Part shown: positions 1 to 6,755 of the stretch, piece by piece
How the letters are laid out: each line of letters opens with the position of its first letter
Numbering within the stretch: the stretch's first letter is position 1
Assembly (NCBI GenBank): GCA_011682715.1
Contig: JAACEC010000016.1
Span: 1-14,671 of the forward strand
Length of the DNA stretch: 14,671 nt
Source of the DNA: Pseudomonadota bacterium
GTDB lineage: Bacteria; Hydrothermota; 32-111; QNBC01
Direction of reading: 5' to 3'
Notes under the pieces: generated by a model
The model's input: only the letters and a program-made list of their open reading frames with translations
Told to the model about the DNA's origin: nothing
Databases searched by the model: none
Program-made: the position numbers and the translations under genes

Positions 1-671
1 AATATAACCTCATGGTTCTGGAAGATGCATGTCAAGCTCACGGAGCGATTTACAACGGCAAGAGGGCGGGAAACATAGGTAATGCAGCGGCATTTAGTTT
101 CTATCCCGGTAAAAATCTCGGTGCTTACGGCGAAGGTGGAGCATGTTCCACGAACGATCCTAAGATCGCCGAGCGAATCGAGTTATACAGAGCACATGGT
201 GAACTAAAGAGATACCACCACGAAGTTGTGGGTTATAATTACCGTTTGGACGGTATTCAAGGTGCGATTTTGGATATAAAATTGAAACATCTTGACAACT
301 GGAACGAGAAACGAAGAAATATTGCATCAATGTATAACGAAATGCTCAAGGGAATCGGTGATATTATCACCCCTTACGAAGGAGAAAACAGAAAAGCGAT
401 ATATCACATCTATGCGATACGCACAAAATCTCGTGATGCTCTAAGAAAATTCTTAACAGAGAATGAAATACAGAGCGGAATACACTATCCGATTCCAATA
501 CATCTTCAGAAAGCTTACAAATATCTCGGATATAAAAAGGGGAATTTCCCCATTGCCGAAGAACAAGCCGAAACAACACTTTCACTTCCGATTTATGCGG
601 AGATGCCTGATAGTGATGTTGTAAGAGTTGTCGATACCATCAAGAAATTCTTTGATAAAGGGGTAAAATAA
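1..671 (+). CDS. DegT/DnrJ/EryC1-family PLP sugar aminotransferase (5' end outside window)
   Basis: PLP-dependent aminotransferase that puts an amino group on a nucleotide-linked keto sugar. The open frame enters from the left edge (first full codon at base 3), so roughly the N-terminal 40% of the usual 360-400 residues is missing. The visible part starts in the family motif EDACQAHGA, followed by AFSFYPGKNLGAYGEGG. The Lys encoded at 111-113 is the expected Schiff-base lysine, and the E-G-G after it is typical. YNYRLDGIQGAIL and SGIHYPIPIHLQ are further family blocks. The next gene, a Gfo/Idh dehydrogenase, begins one base after the stop, as expected if the dehydrogenase supplies the 3-keto sugar that this enzyme aminates (WlbC/WbpE-like role). 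The exact sugar cannot be read from the sequence. Family is near certain; the WlbC-type role is inferred from context. Confidence 0.93.
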   Translation, partial: YNLMVLEDACQAHGAIYNGKRAGNIGNAAAFSFYPGKNLGAYGEGGACSTNDPKIAERIELYRAHGELKRYHHEVVGYNYRLDGIQGAILDIKLKHLDNWNEKRRNIASMYNEMLKGIGDIITPYEGENRKAIYHIYAIRTKSRDALRKFLTENEIQSGIHYPIPIHLQKAYKYLGYKKGNFPIAEEQAETTLSLPIYAEMPDSDVVRVVDTIKKFFDKGVK

Positions 672-672
672 G

Positions 673-1674
673 ATGAAAAACGTCGCTGTTGTAGGATACG
701 GGTACTGGGGACCAAATATCCTTAGGGTTCTAATGGCAAATAATTCTGTGAAGGTAAAATACCTGTGCGAACTTGACTCAAACAAGTTAAGCCTGGCCAA
801 ATCAAAATATCCCGATCTCCCTGTTACAAGGGAATTCGATATGGTTTTGAATGATAGTGAAATTGACGCCGTATTTATCGTAACTCCCATATCCACTCAC
901 TATGAACTCGCAAAAAAGGCTCTGTTAAAAGGTAAAGATGTTTTTGTGGAAAAACCTTTAACCGGTTCCTCTAAAACCACACAGGATTTGATAAATATTT
1001 CAAAAAAATATAATAAAATTTTGATGGTAGGACACACATTCGAATTTTCACCGCCGGTTATGGAAGCAAAGAAGATTATCGACAGCGGAGAACTCGGAGA
1101 TATCTATTTTATTACATCATCCAGGGTCAATTTGGGCATTCATAGGAAGGATATGAGCGTGATATGGGACCTTGCTCCCCATGATTTTTCAATGATGTTT
1201 TCATGGTTAGACGAAGCGCCTAGTGAAATTCTGACATTGGGAAGAGATTCTATATTCAAAGGAAACCTGGATATTGCATTTATGAATATAAAATTCCTTT
1301 CCGGCATAATTGCAAATGTGGAAGTCAGTTGGCTGTCACCCGTTAAAATGAGAAAGACCGTTATTGTGGGAAGTAAAAAAATGCTCGTTTACGACGATAT
1401 GGAAAATGTGGAAAAAATAAAGATATATGATAAAGGAGTGGATTTCAAGGAACCCGAGGATTTCGGCGAATATCAATTAACATACAGAAGCGGCAGTATT
1501 GTATCACCGAAACTTCCCAACAAAGAACCTTTGAAAATCGAAATATCTCACTTTATTGATTGCATAACGAACAGAACCACTCCTAAAACCGACGGGTACT
1601 CCGCCCTTAGGGTTATAAAAGCAATTGAAGCAGCGGAAAAATCGGCTCAAGAAGGGAAGTATATTAAAGTATGA
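673..1674 (+). CDS. Gfo/Idh/MocA-family NAD-dependent sugar dehydrogenase (WlbA/WbpB-like)
   Basis: Predicted cytoplasmic oxidoreductase of 333 residues, the usual family length. The N-terminal Rossmann fold shows VAVVGYGYWGPN (residues 4-15). The EKP signature (93-95) and the WDLAPHD block (165-171, Asp166 and His170 as likely catalytic residues) fit the family. The C-terminal half is the alpha/beta substrate domain. In the Wlb/Wbp pathway such enzymes oxidise C3 of UDP-GlcNAc uronic acid before transamination; its place between a DegT aminotransferase and, two genes on, a beta-helix acetyltransferase supports that reading. The start is ATG, one base after the upstream stop, with a weak purine-rich site (AAGGGG) before it. 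The stop lies one base before the next start, so the genes are probably co-transcribed and translationally coupled. Substrate identity is inference. Confidence 0.9.
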   Translation: MKNVAVVGYGYWGPNILRVLMANNSVKVKYLCELDSNKLSLAKSKYPDLPVTREFDMVLNDSEIDAVFIVTPISTHYELAKKALLKGKDVFVEKPLTGSSKTTQDLINISKKYNKILMVGHTFEFSPPVMEAKKIIDSGELGDIYFITSSRVNLGIHRKDMSVIWDLAPHDFSMMFSWLDEAPSEILTLGRDSIFKGNLDIAFMNIKFLSGIIANVEVSWLSPVKMRKTVIVGSKKMLVYDDMENVEKIKIYDKGVDFKEPEDFGEYQLTYRSGSIVSPKLPNKEPLKIEISHFIDCITNRTTPKTDGYSALRVIKAIEAAEKSAQEGKYIKV

Positions 1675-1675
1675 T

Positions 1676-3055
1676 ATGATTTATAAACAAACGGGCATAA
1701 AATACACCATTGACGTTCTAATCGATTTTATAATTATAACTGCCTCTCTTCTGATACCGGTTATAAATAAGGGGTATCAATTTAATTCGATTCTGATATC
1801 CCTTCTCATAGTTTACTTAATTTTACTACCTATTTTCCTTTACGAAAATTTTTATACCAAATTACAAGATTTACCAAAATCGGAAATTATTTACAATGTT
1901 TTGAAATCAACACTTATAATCTTTTTGATAGCCAATTTTATTTCATCATTTTTTAAGCAATATTTTATTTTTGACAAACTCTCTCTGATCTATGCATTTG
2001 TAATTATGAGTACATTGCTTATTCTGTCAAAAGCGTACCTTTCCAAATTTATCAAAAATACTCTCGTTAAATCCGGTATTGGGGTAAGATACATCGTTTT
2101 AATAGGAGACAGTGAAAAATCGGCGTATGTAAAAAACTACATAAACAAGCTTGATCACAGAGTATATAAACTGAAACATAGTTTCATCATAAATAATGAG
2201 AATGATACAGAAAAGATCATACATAAATTCGAAAAGGCTCTTTCGGATCCTCTTGTGAACAGTTGTATCATAGCTCTGAATCAGGATCAAAAAAACAGTA
2301 TTTTAAGAGCCATAAGCAAATGCAGGTTAAACGGGGTTGATATTTTCCTTCTATCCGATTTCTTCGATATCGTCGACAGAGGGCATCCTCAATCACTTTA
2401 CAACTTACCCATCATCACACTCACGTCAGGAAAGAGCAAAGACATAGCGCTAATGATAAAACGATTTTTTGATATACTTATCTCTATCCTTGCCATTACT
2501 ATTTTATCCCCTTTAATGCTTCTCATAACATACCTGATTAAACTCGAATCAAAAGGTCCCGCAATATTCAGACAAGAACGTATAGGTGAGGACGGGAAAC
2601 CTTTCATTATGTACAAATTCAGGTCTATGTATTACAATTCCGGGAACAACATACACAAACAGTATGTTGAAAAGTTTATACTTGAACAAAATAACAATAG
2701 CGTTTATAAGTTAAAGGGTGATAATAGAATTACACGAGTGGGAAAATTTTTGAGAGAAACAAGCCTGGACGAATTACCCCAGTTTTTCAACGTTTTAAAA
2801 GGCGATATGAGCATGGTAGGACCTCGTCCGGCGATAGATTACGAGGTGGATATATACAAAGATTGGCATAAAAAAAGGTTCAGAGTCAAGCCGGGTATAA
2901 CCGGATTATGGCAAGTTAACGGGAGAAGCAAAGTAAAGTTTAATGAAATGGTCATATTGGATATTTACTACATTGAGAACTGGTCATTATTTTTGGATTT
3001 AAAGATTTCATTAAAAACCATACCGGTGGTCATAAAAAAGGAAGGAGCATATTGA
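1676..3055 (+). CDS. Undecaprenyl-phosphate sugar-phosphate transferase (WbaP/WcaJ-type)
   Basis: Predicted 459-residue inner-membrane enzyme that starts glycan synthesis by moving a sugar 1-phosphate from a nucleotide sugar to undecaprenyl phosphate. The N-terminal half has about four hydrophobic segments (about 12-30, 38-56, 74-92, 100-118), then a cytoplasmic Rossmann-like domain (about 137-235). The catalytic domain starts with KRFFDILIS (262-270) and a re-entrant hydrophobic helix (about 268-289). It carries IFRQERIG (297-304), MYKFRSM (312-318), LDELPQ with the catalytic Asp365-Glu366 pair, GDMSMVGPRP (376-385) and KPGITGLWQVNGR (405-417). All conserved blocks are present, so the enzyme should be active. 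I chose ATG 1676 because it immediately follows the upstream stop; an in-frame extension upstream would lie inside the dehydrogenase gene. Donor sugar is unknown. Confidence 0.93.
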   Translation: MIYKQTGIKYTIDVLIDFIIITASLLIPVINKGYQFNSILISLLIVYLILLPIFLYENFYTKLQDLPKSEIIYNVLKSTLIIFLIANFISSFFKQYFIFDKLSLIYAFVIMSTLLILSKAYLSKFIKNTLVKSGIGVRYIVLIGDSEKSAYVKNYINKLDHRVYKLKHSFIINNENDTEKIIHKFEKALSDPLVNSCIIALNQDQKNSILRAISKCRLNGVDIFLLSDFFDIVDRGHPQSLYNLPIITLTSGKSKDIALMIKRFFDILISILAITILSPLMLLITYLIKLESKGPAIFRQERIGEDGKPFIMYKFRSMYYNSGNNIHKQYVEKFILEQNNNSVYKLKGDNRITRVGKFLRETSLDELPQFFNVLKGDMSMVGPRPAIDYEVDIYKDWHKKRFRVKPGITGLWQVNGRSKVKFNEMVILDIYYIENWSLFLDLKISLKTIPVVIKKEGAY

Positions 3056-3542
3056 TGAAATTTCAAAATATTATTAATGTAAAAAAGGGCAAAAATGTTA
3101 AAATCTACGATTTTGTAAACGTTTACGAGTGTGAAATAGGTGATAACACTAAAATCGGAACTTTCGTAGAGATACAAAAGGGCGCCAAAATAGGCAAAAA
3201 CTGTAAGATATCATCACACACATTTATATACACACATTTATATGCGAAGGAGTTACTATAGAAGATGAGGTGTTTGTCGGCCATAATGTCTCTTTTATCA
3301 ACGACAAATACCCTCGCGCTGCGGCAAATGATAAACTTCTCACGGAAGGGGAATGGACACTTGAGACAACTCTCGTTAAGAAAGGAGCATCCATTGGAAC
3401 AAGCACAACAATCTTATCGGGTGTTACAATAGGCGAAAACAGCATAATCGGTGCGGGAAGCGTAGTAACCAAAGATATACCCGATAATGTCATTGCTTAC
3501 GGTAACCCTGCTAAAGTTATAAGAAAAATAGAGGATGAGTAA
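3055..3542 (+). pseudogene. Left-handed beta-helix sugar O/N-acetyltransferase (WlbB/WbpD-like), frameshifted by a 14-bp duplication
   Basis: Acetyl-CoA-dependent transferase expected to acetylate the amino group made by the upstream aminotransferase. ATG 3055 overlaps the previous stop by one base (TGATG) and has a good AAGGAAGGAG site. The first frame gives 68 residues of hexapeptide repeats ending KISSHTFI, then a few aberrant residues and a TAG at 3259-3261. The family continuation, CEGVTIEDEVFVGHN then FINDKYPRA, LVKKGASIG, GAGSVVTKD and GNPAKVI, is in another frame to TAA 3540-3542. The break sits at two adjacent 14-bp copies (3217-3230 and 3231-3244, differing only at the last base). 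Deleting 14 bp rejoins HTFI directly to CEGVTI and gives an intact 157-residue protein with no other defect. It is either a recent inactivation, a reversible slippage site or an assembly error. A reinitiated C-terminal fragment from GTG 3270 would lack half the helix. Confidence 0.88.
3217..3244. repeat. 14-bp direct tandem duplication breaking the acetyltransferase gene
   Basis: Two head-to-tail copies of CACACATTTATATA, the second ending in G instead of A. The first is preceded by a further CA, extending the CA run. The 14-bp period is not a multiple of three, so the extra copy shifts the frame exactly where the protein alignment breaks. Confidence 0.95.
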
Positions 3543-3571
3543 TTGACAAATTGCGAATATTCTGCTATTTT
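3543..3571 (+). promoter_or_regulatory. Sigma70-type promoter for tRNA-Ala / SRP RNA (and possibly dnaX)
   Basis: Perfect -35 TTGACA at 3543-3548, a 17-bp spacer and -10 TATTTT at 3566-3571, with an extended -10 TG at 3563-3564. Transcription would begin near 3578, a few bases before the mature tRNA 5' end at 3582. The -35 box abuts the stop codon of the acetyltransferase gene. Confidence 0.8.
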
Positions 3572-3581
3572 ATTGCCCAAT

Positions 3582-3654
3582 GGGGCAGTAGCTCAGATGG
3601 GAGAGCGTCTCCCTCGCACGGAGAAGGCCGGCGGTTCGAGTCCGCTCTGCTCCA
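3582..3654 (+). tRNA. tRNA-Ala (anticodon CGC)
   Basis: A full cloverleaf can be folded by hand. The acceptor stem GGGGCAG pairs with CTGCTCC and includes the G3:U70 wobble that marks alanine tRNAs. The D stem is GCTC/GAGC. The anticodon stem TCTCC/GGAGA encloses the loop CTCGCAC with anticodon CGC at 3615-3617, reading GCG. The variable region is five bases, and the T arm GGCGG/CCGCT holds TTCGAGT. The discriminator is A3654, followed by CAAC, so CCA is not encoded and must be added after transcription. It is probably driven by the promoter 11 bp upstream and co-transcribed with the SRP RNA 16 bp downstream. Confidence 0.97.
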
Positions 3655-3670
3655 CAACTTTAAATAAAAT

Positions 3671-3747
3671 GGGGATAGGTATCATCTCTCGAACCCCGCC
3701 AGGACCGAAAGGTAGCAACGGTAAGAGTGCTCTGGTACGCTATCCCC
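3671..3747 (+). ncRNA. ffs: Small bacterial SRP RNA (4.5S type)
   Basis: RNA scaffold of the signal recognition particle, which binds Ffh. The terminal stem GGGGATAG (3671-3678) pairs perfectly with CTATCCCC (3740-3747). The apical domain has the conserved symmetric loop CAGG (3700-3703) opposite AGCA (3714-3717), and a stem ACC/GGT closed by a GAAA tetraloop (3707-3710), which is the Ffh-binding signature. At about 77 nt this is a compact version without an Alu domain. It lies between tRNA-Ala and dnaX; SRP RNA upstream of dnaX is a conserved arrangement (also seen in Bacillus subtilis). The exact 5' and 3' ends are set by the stem and could differ by a few bases. Confidence 0.93.
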
Positions 3748-3755
3748 TTTCTTTT
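3740..3755 (+). terminator. Possible intrinsic terminator formed by the SRP RNA closing stem and a T-rich tract
   Basis: The CTATCCCC arm of the SRP RNA terminal stem is followed directly by TTTCTTTT. Stem plus U-tract could terminate or attenuate transcription before dnaX, leaving a fraction to read through. The tract is interrupted by a C, so strength is uncertain. Confidence 0.4.
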
Positions 3756-3760
3756 GTATT

Positions 3761-5296
3761 ATGAGTTATTTGGTTTTTGCAAGAAAGTACAGACCCGAAT
3801 CATTCGATGAAATAATCGGGCAAGAGCATATAACAATCACATTATCAAATGCGATTAAATTAAAGCGAATTGCCCATGCTTACCTCTTTACCGGTCCGAG
3901 AGGTACCGGTAAAACATCTACTGCAAGAATCTTTTCAAAATCTCTCAACTGCGAGAAGGGTCCTACTCCCGAACCATGTCAGAAATGTTTTAACTGTATG
4001 GAAATAAAAAAAGGGATAAGCCCTGATGTTATAGAAATTGACGGCGCAAGTAACAGAGGAATCGATCAAATCCGCGAACTTAAAGAAAATGTGATGTTTT
4101 CCCCGATAAAAAGCCGTTATAAGATCTTTATAATCGATGAAGTGCATATGTTAACACGAGAAGCATTTAATGCCCTTCTTAAAATCCTGGAAGAACCGCC
4201 CTCACATGTAATATTTATTTTTGCCACTACCGAACCTCATAAAGTCCCCGAGACGATAATTTCACGCTGTCAGCGATTTGATTTCAGGCGACTTACCGTT
4301 TCTGAAATATCGAATCAGCTCAAATCCATAGCAGATAACGAGAACCTGAAAATAACGGAAGAGGCGATCGATAAGATCGCAAATCTATCAGAGGGATGCC
4401 TGAGAGATGCAGAAGGATTTCTCGATAAAGCGTCTTCATTTGCGAAGAATAACATTACAGGAAAAATTATAGACAGGTTATCCGGGATTCCCGATTTTGC
4501 CGTGTACGACTCGCTTATTAAGGCTATTTACACAAGTTCGCAATCAGAAATAACTAACACGGTACACGGTATCTACAACAGAGGCTACAATCTTAATATA
4601 TTTTTACAGCAGCTTATTAAATATTTTAGGGTAATTATGCTTCTTAAATCGGGAATGAAAGTCGACGAATTCTCCGCTGCGATTTTGAATTCCCTCAACC
4701 AATATACAGATTACTCCGAAGTAACACTCATTGCAATTATAAACACTCTTTTTAAAGTACTGGAATCCCTAAAATATTCGTATATACCGCATATATATAT
4801 TGAAATGAAACTGATTTACATCTCAAAACTCGATAAATTCATAGATATAGACACCTATTTGTTAGATAATAATAACTCCGGTTTAAAACCTAATCCTCCT
4901 AAGAATAGTACTGATAGAACTGCTCCGGATAAAAATAAAAGTACAGCGAATATTCCCCCCAATTACGCTAAAAATTGGGATGGTTTTCTCTCATATTTGG
5001 ATAACAACTATCCCAAACTACACCCATTTCTTATCGGTTCCAAACTTGTGGAACTTTCCGATAAAGAGATAAAGATACAGATTCTAAACGGTATCCATAA
5101 GGATCTGCTTTTAAAGAATTTTTACAATGAATTCGAAAGGGAGATCAGTACTTTCTTTAAAAAGAATTTAAAGATTTCAATTGATCTTATTCAAAAGGAC
5201 AATAATAAATTAACGGAAGAGGTCGATAAAAACCTCGAGAAATTGAAAAACAGATTCGATGCCGAAATCGAAGACATAAGGAGCAACGATGTTTGA
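3761..5296 (+). CDS. dnaX: DNA polymerase III subunit gamma/tau (clamp loader ATPase)
   Basis: Motor subunit of the clamp loader that places the beta sliding clamp on DNA, 511 residues. The N-terminal AAA+ domain shows ARKYRPESFDEIIGQ (7-21), Walker A GPRGTGKTS (45-53), a four-cysteine zinc module (Cys64, Cys73, Cys76, Cys79), Walker B IIDEVH (124-129), sensor 1 ATTEPHKVP, the SRC arginine-finger motif (168-170) and sensor 2 GCLRDAE (212-218). A collar domain follows, then a polar low-complexity linker (about 367-396, rich in N, P, K) and a folded tau-type C-terminal region starting near WDGFLSYL. I see no usable A-AAA-AAG frameshift site late in the gene, so a short gamma form is not predicted. 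The ATG lies 13 bp after the SRP RNA stem and that gap, TTTCTTTTGTATT, has no Shine-Dalgarno sequence. The stop overlaps the next gene by 8 bp. Confidence 0.97.
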   Translation: MSYLVFARKYRPESFDEIIGQEHITITLSNAIKLKRIAHAYLFTGPRGTGKTSTARIFSKSLNCEKGPTPEPCQKCFNCMEIKKGISPDVIEIDGASNRGIDQIRELKENVMFSPIKSRYKIFIIDEVHMLTREAFNALLKILEEPPSHVIFIFATTEPHKVPETIISRCQRFDFRRLTVSEISNQLKSIADNENLKITEEAIDKIANLSEGCLRDAEGFLDKASSFAKNNITGKIIDRLSGIPDFAVYDSLIKAIYTSSQSEITNTVHGIYNRGYNLNIFLQQLIKYFRVIMLLKSGMKVDEFSAAILNSLNQYTDYSEVTLIAIINTLFKVLESLKYSYIPHIYIEMKLIYISKLDKFIDIDTYLLDNNNSGLKPNPPKNSTDRTAPDKNKSTANIPPNYAKNWDGFLSYLDNNYPKLHPFLIGSKLVELSDKEIKIQILNGIHKDLLLKNFYNEFEREISTFFKKNLKISIDLIQKDNNKLTEEVDKNLEKLKNRFDAEIEDIRSNDV

Positions 5297-5606
5297 CGAT
5301 ATATTTAAGAAGGCAAAAGAGTTCAAGGAAAAGCTCGACGAAATGCAAAAAGAACTTGAGAATGAAACATTTGAAACCGTTGTCGGCGGAGGCTTGATAA
5401 AAATCAAATCAAACGGTAAAGGAGAAGTTCTGTCCGTTGATATTGACGAATCTATCCTCGCCCCCGATAAGAAAGAACTGCTGAACGGATTGCTCGTTTC
5501 CGGATTACAGTCGGCACAGGAAAAAGTCAGGCAGATTGCGGAAGAAAAAATGAAAGACCTTAAAATAAATTTACCGGGATTTCCCTTCGGCTATGAACAT
5601 AATTAA
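5289..5606 (+). CDS. ebfC: YbaB/EbfC-family nucleoid-associated DNA-binding protein
   Basis: Small homodimeric DNA-binding protein of 105 residues, the normal length. The N-terminal helix is a charged coiled coil (IFKKAKEFKEKLDEMQKEL), followed by the family core VVGGGLIKIKSNGKGEVLSVDID and a C-terminal helix ending near MKDLKINLPG. The ATG overlaps the end of dnaX and has a clear AAGGAG about 6 bases upstream, inside the dnaX coding sequence. The order dnaX - ybaB - recR is conserved across many bacteria, which supports both the call and an operon. Family members coat DNA in a sequence-tolerant way; the specific role here is unknown. Confidence 0.95.
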   Translation: MFDDIFKKAKEFKEKLDEMQKELENETFETVVGGGLIKIKSNGKGEVLSVDIDESILAPDKKELLNGLLVSGLQSAQEKVRQIAEEKMKDLKINLPGFPFGYEHN

Positions 5607-6192
5607 TGAACTAAAAGAGGCTTTTAAAATTCTTCCCGGCGTCGGTAATAGAACAGCGCAAAGATTCACCTTTTATACAATAAAAGCTAACAAAGAAAAA
5701 ATCGAACGTTTATCGGACCTTTTAAAAGAGGTAAAGGAGAAAATACACCCGTGTAAAATATGCGGAAACCCTACAACGGAAGAAATATGCCCCATTTGTA
5801 ATAATGATACACGCGATCACTCTACTGTCCTAATCGTTGAAAACACGGAAGATCTATACCAAATCGAGGCTACGGGGAAATTTCGGGGAGTTTATCATAT
5901 ACTCGGAGGACATCTTGCGCCATTGGAAAACATAACGCCCGAAAATCTCCGGATTAAAGAATTAATAGACAGAATAGAAAACAACGACATTGAAGAAATT
6001 ATTTTAGCACTTAACCCTAACACAGCCGGTGAAGTAACTTCAATCTACCTGTTTGACCTATTAAAAAAGTACAAAGATATTAAAATAACAAAACCCTCCA
6101 TTGGTTTGCCATACGGAAGCACGATACACTACTTGGATAATTATACCATAATGCAAGGGATTAGTGATAGGAAGGAATTCAAGGAGCAGTAA
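5593..6192 (+). CDS. recR: Recombination mediator protein RecR
   Basis: RecR works with RecO (and RecF) to load RecA on SSB-coated single-stranded DNA. The protein has 199 residues, the usual length. It shows a helix-hairpin-helix LPGVGNRTAQR (14-24), a four-cysteine zinc finger CKIC/CPIC (Cys54, 57, 66, 69), and a Toprim domain starting VLIVEN (79-84) with GVYHILGGHLAP (99-110) and IILALNPNTAGEVTS (136-150). The C-terminal Walker-B-like region is GLPYGSTIHYLDNYT (171-185). Most relatives have E-G-E in the Toprim NP...GE block where this protein has A-G-E (145-147). The start overlaps ebfC by 14 bp with only a weak ribosome site, pointing to translational coupling. Identity is secure. Confidence 0.96.
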   Translation: MNIINELKEAFKILPGVGNRTAQRFTFYTIKANKEKIERLSDLLKEVKEKIHPCKICGNPTTEEICPICNNDTRDHSTVLIVENTEDLYQIEATGKFRGVYHILGGHLAPLENITPENLRIKELIDRIENNDIEEIILALNPNTAGEVTSIYLFDLLKKYKDIKITKPSIGLPYGSTIHYLDNYTIMQGISDRKEFKEQ

Positions 6193-6198
6193 TATTAC

Positions 6199-6227
6199 TT
6201 GACTTTTTAGTGTATATAGGTTATTTT
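6199..6227 (+). promoter_or_regulatory. Sigma70-type promoter for mglB-mglA
   Basis: -35 TTGACT at 6199-6204, a 17-bp spacer and -10 TATTTT at 6222-6227 lie in the 60-bp gap between recR and mglB. The -10 hexamer is identical to that of the tRNA-Ala promoter. A 10-bp perfect palindrome, GTAATATTAC (6189-6198), ends at the base before the -35 box. Confidence 0.7.
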
Positions 6228-6240
6228 TTATTAAACAAAT

Positions 6241-6250
6241 AGAGAGGTGA
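6241..6250 (+). promoter_or_regulatory. Strong ribosome binding site that fixes the TTG start of mglB
   Basis: AGAGAGGTGA contains GAGGTGA, a seven-base match to the usual anti-Shine-Dalgarno end of 16S rRNA. The only in-frame start at a plausible distance is TTG 6253; the in-frame GTG at 6247 is part of the site itself. Confidence 0.75.
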
Positions 6251-6252
6251 TT

Positions 6253-6741
6253 TTGTCTTTTCAAATCTTTGAGAATGATTTTTGGTCCATTAATGAAACT
6301 ATAACGAAACTGCTTAAGATGACCAATGCTATTTCGGTCCTCCTAATAGATAAAGCCGGTCAATTAATTACAAGCACCGGTGATATTTCGCAACTTGACA
6401 CAACGGCTTTTGCATCCTTATCCGCCGCCGATTTTGCGGCTACCAATCAATTGGCGAAATTGGTTGGAGAAAAAAACTTTAACACACTGTTTCACCAGGG
6501 AGAAAATAAAAATTTATACGTTCAGCTCATTGCCGATAAGGTCATTCTTGTGGTAGTTTTTGATTCGAGAACGAGTCTTGGCCTTGTCAGAGTAAGAATA
6601 AAGCATGCTACGGACGAATTGAACGCTATTATTCAAGATATAATGAACAAGATTAAAACTAATAAAGATGAAAACGTTGTAGGTCTTGATACAGATTTTA
6701 AGAAACAAGCAGAATCCGAACTCGATGAATTATTTAAATAG
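6253..6741 (+). CDS. mglB: MglB-like Roadblock/LC7 domain protein (MglA GTPase-activating partner)
   Basis: Small cytoplasmic protein of 162 residues starting at TTG 6253. The core is a Roadblock/LC7 fold, visible as AISVLLIDKAGQLITSTGDI, then an alanine-rich helix (FASLSAADFAATNQLAKLVGE), then LYVQLIADKVILVVVFDSRTSLGLVRVRI. A charged C-terminal tail ends ESELDELFK. In Myxococcus and Thermus, MglB dimers stimulate GTP hydrolysis by MglA and set cell polarity. The next gene, 14 bp on, is a clear MglA, so this is the conserved mglB-mglA pair. It has its own promoter after recR and a strong ribosome site. In bacteria lacking gliding the pair may control pilus placement or another polar structure; the target here is unknown. 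Confidence 0.9.
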   Translation: MSFQIFENDFWSINETITKLLKMTNAISVLLIDKAGQLITSTGDISQLDTTAFASLSAADFAATNQLAKLVGEKNFNTLFHQGENKNLYVQLIADKVILVVVFDSRTSLGLVRVRIKHATDELNAIIQDIMNKIKTNKDENVVGLDTDFKKQAESELDELFK

Positions 6742-6755
6742 ATCGGAGGTAAACC

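Noticed and set aside
3543..3764. A 73-codon + strand open frame across the tRNA and SRP RNA
   Set aside because: It reads through two structured RNA genes; the product has no protein-like pattern beyond the translated tRNA.
4007..4019. A run of seven A followed by GGG in dnaX, resembling the slippery site used for gamma/tau frameshifting
   Set aside because: It falls inside the zinc-binding module at about residue 83, far too early for a gamma product, and no matching stem-loop or early stop in a useful position was evident.
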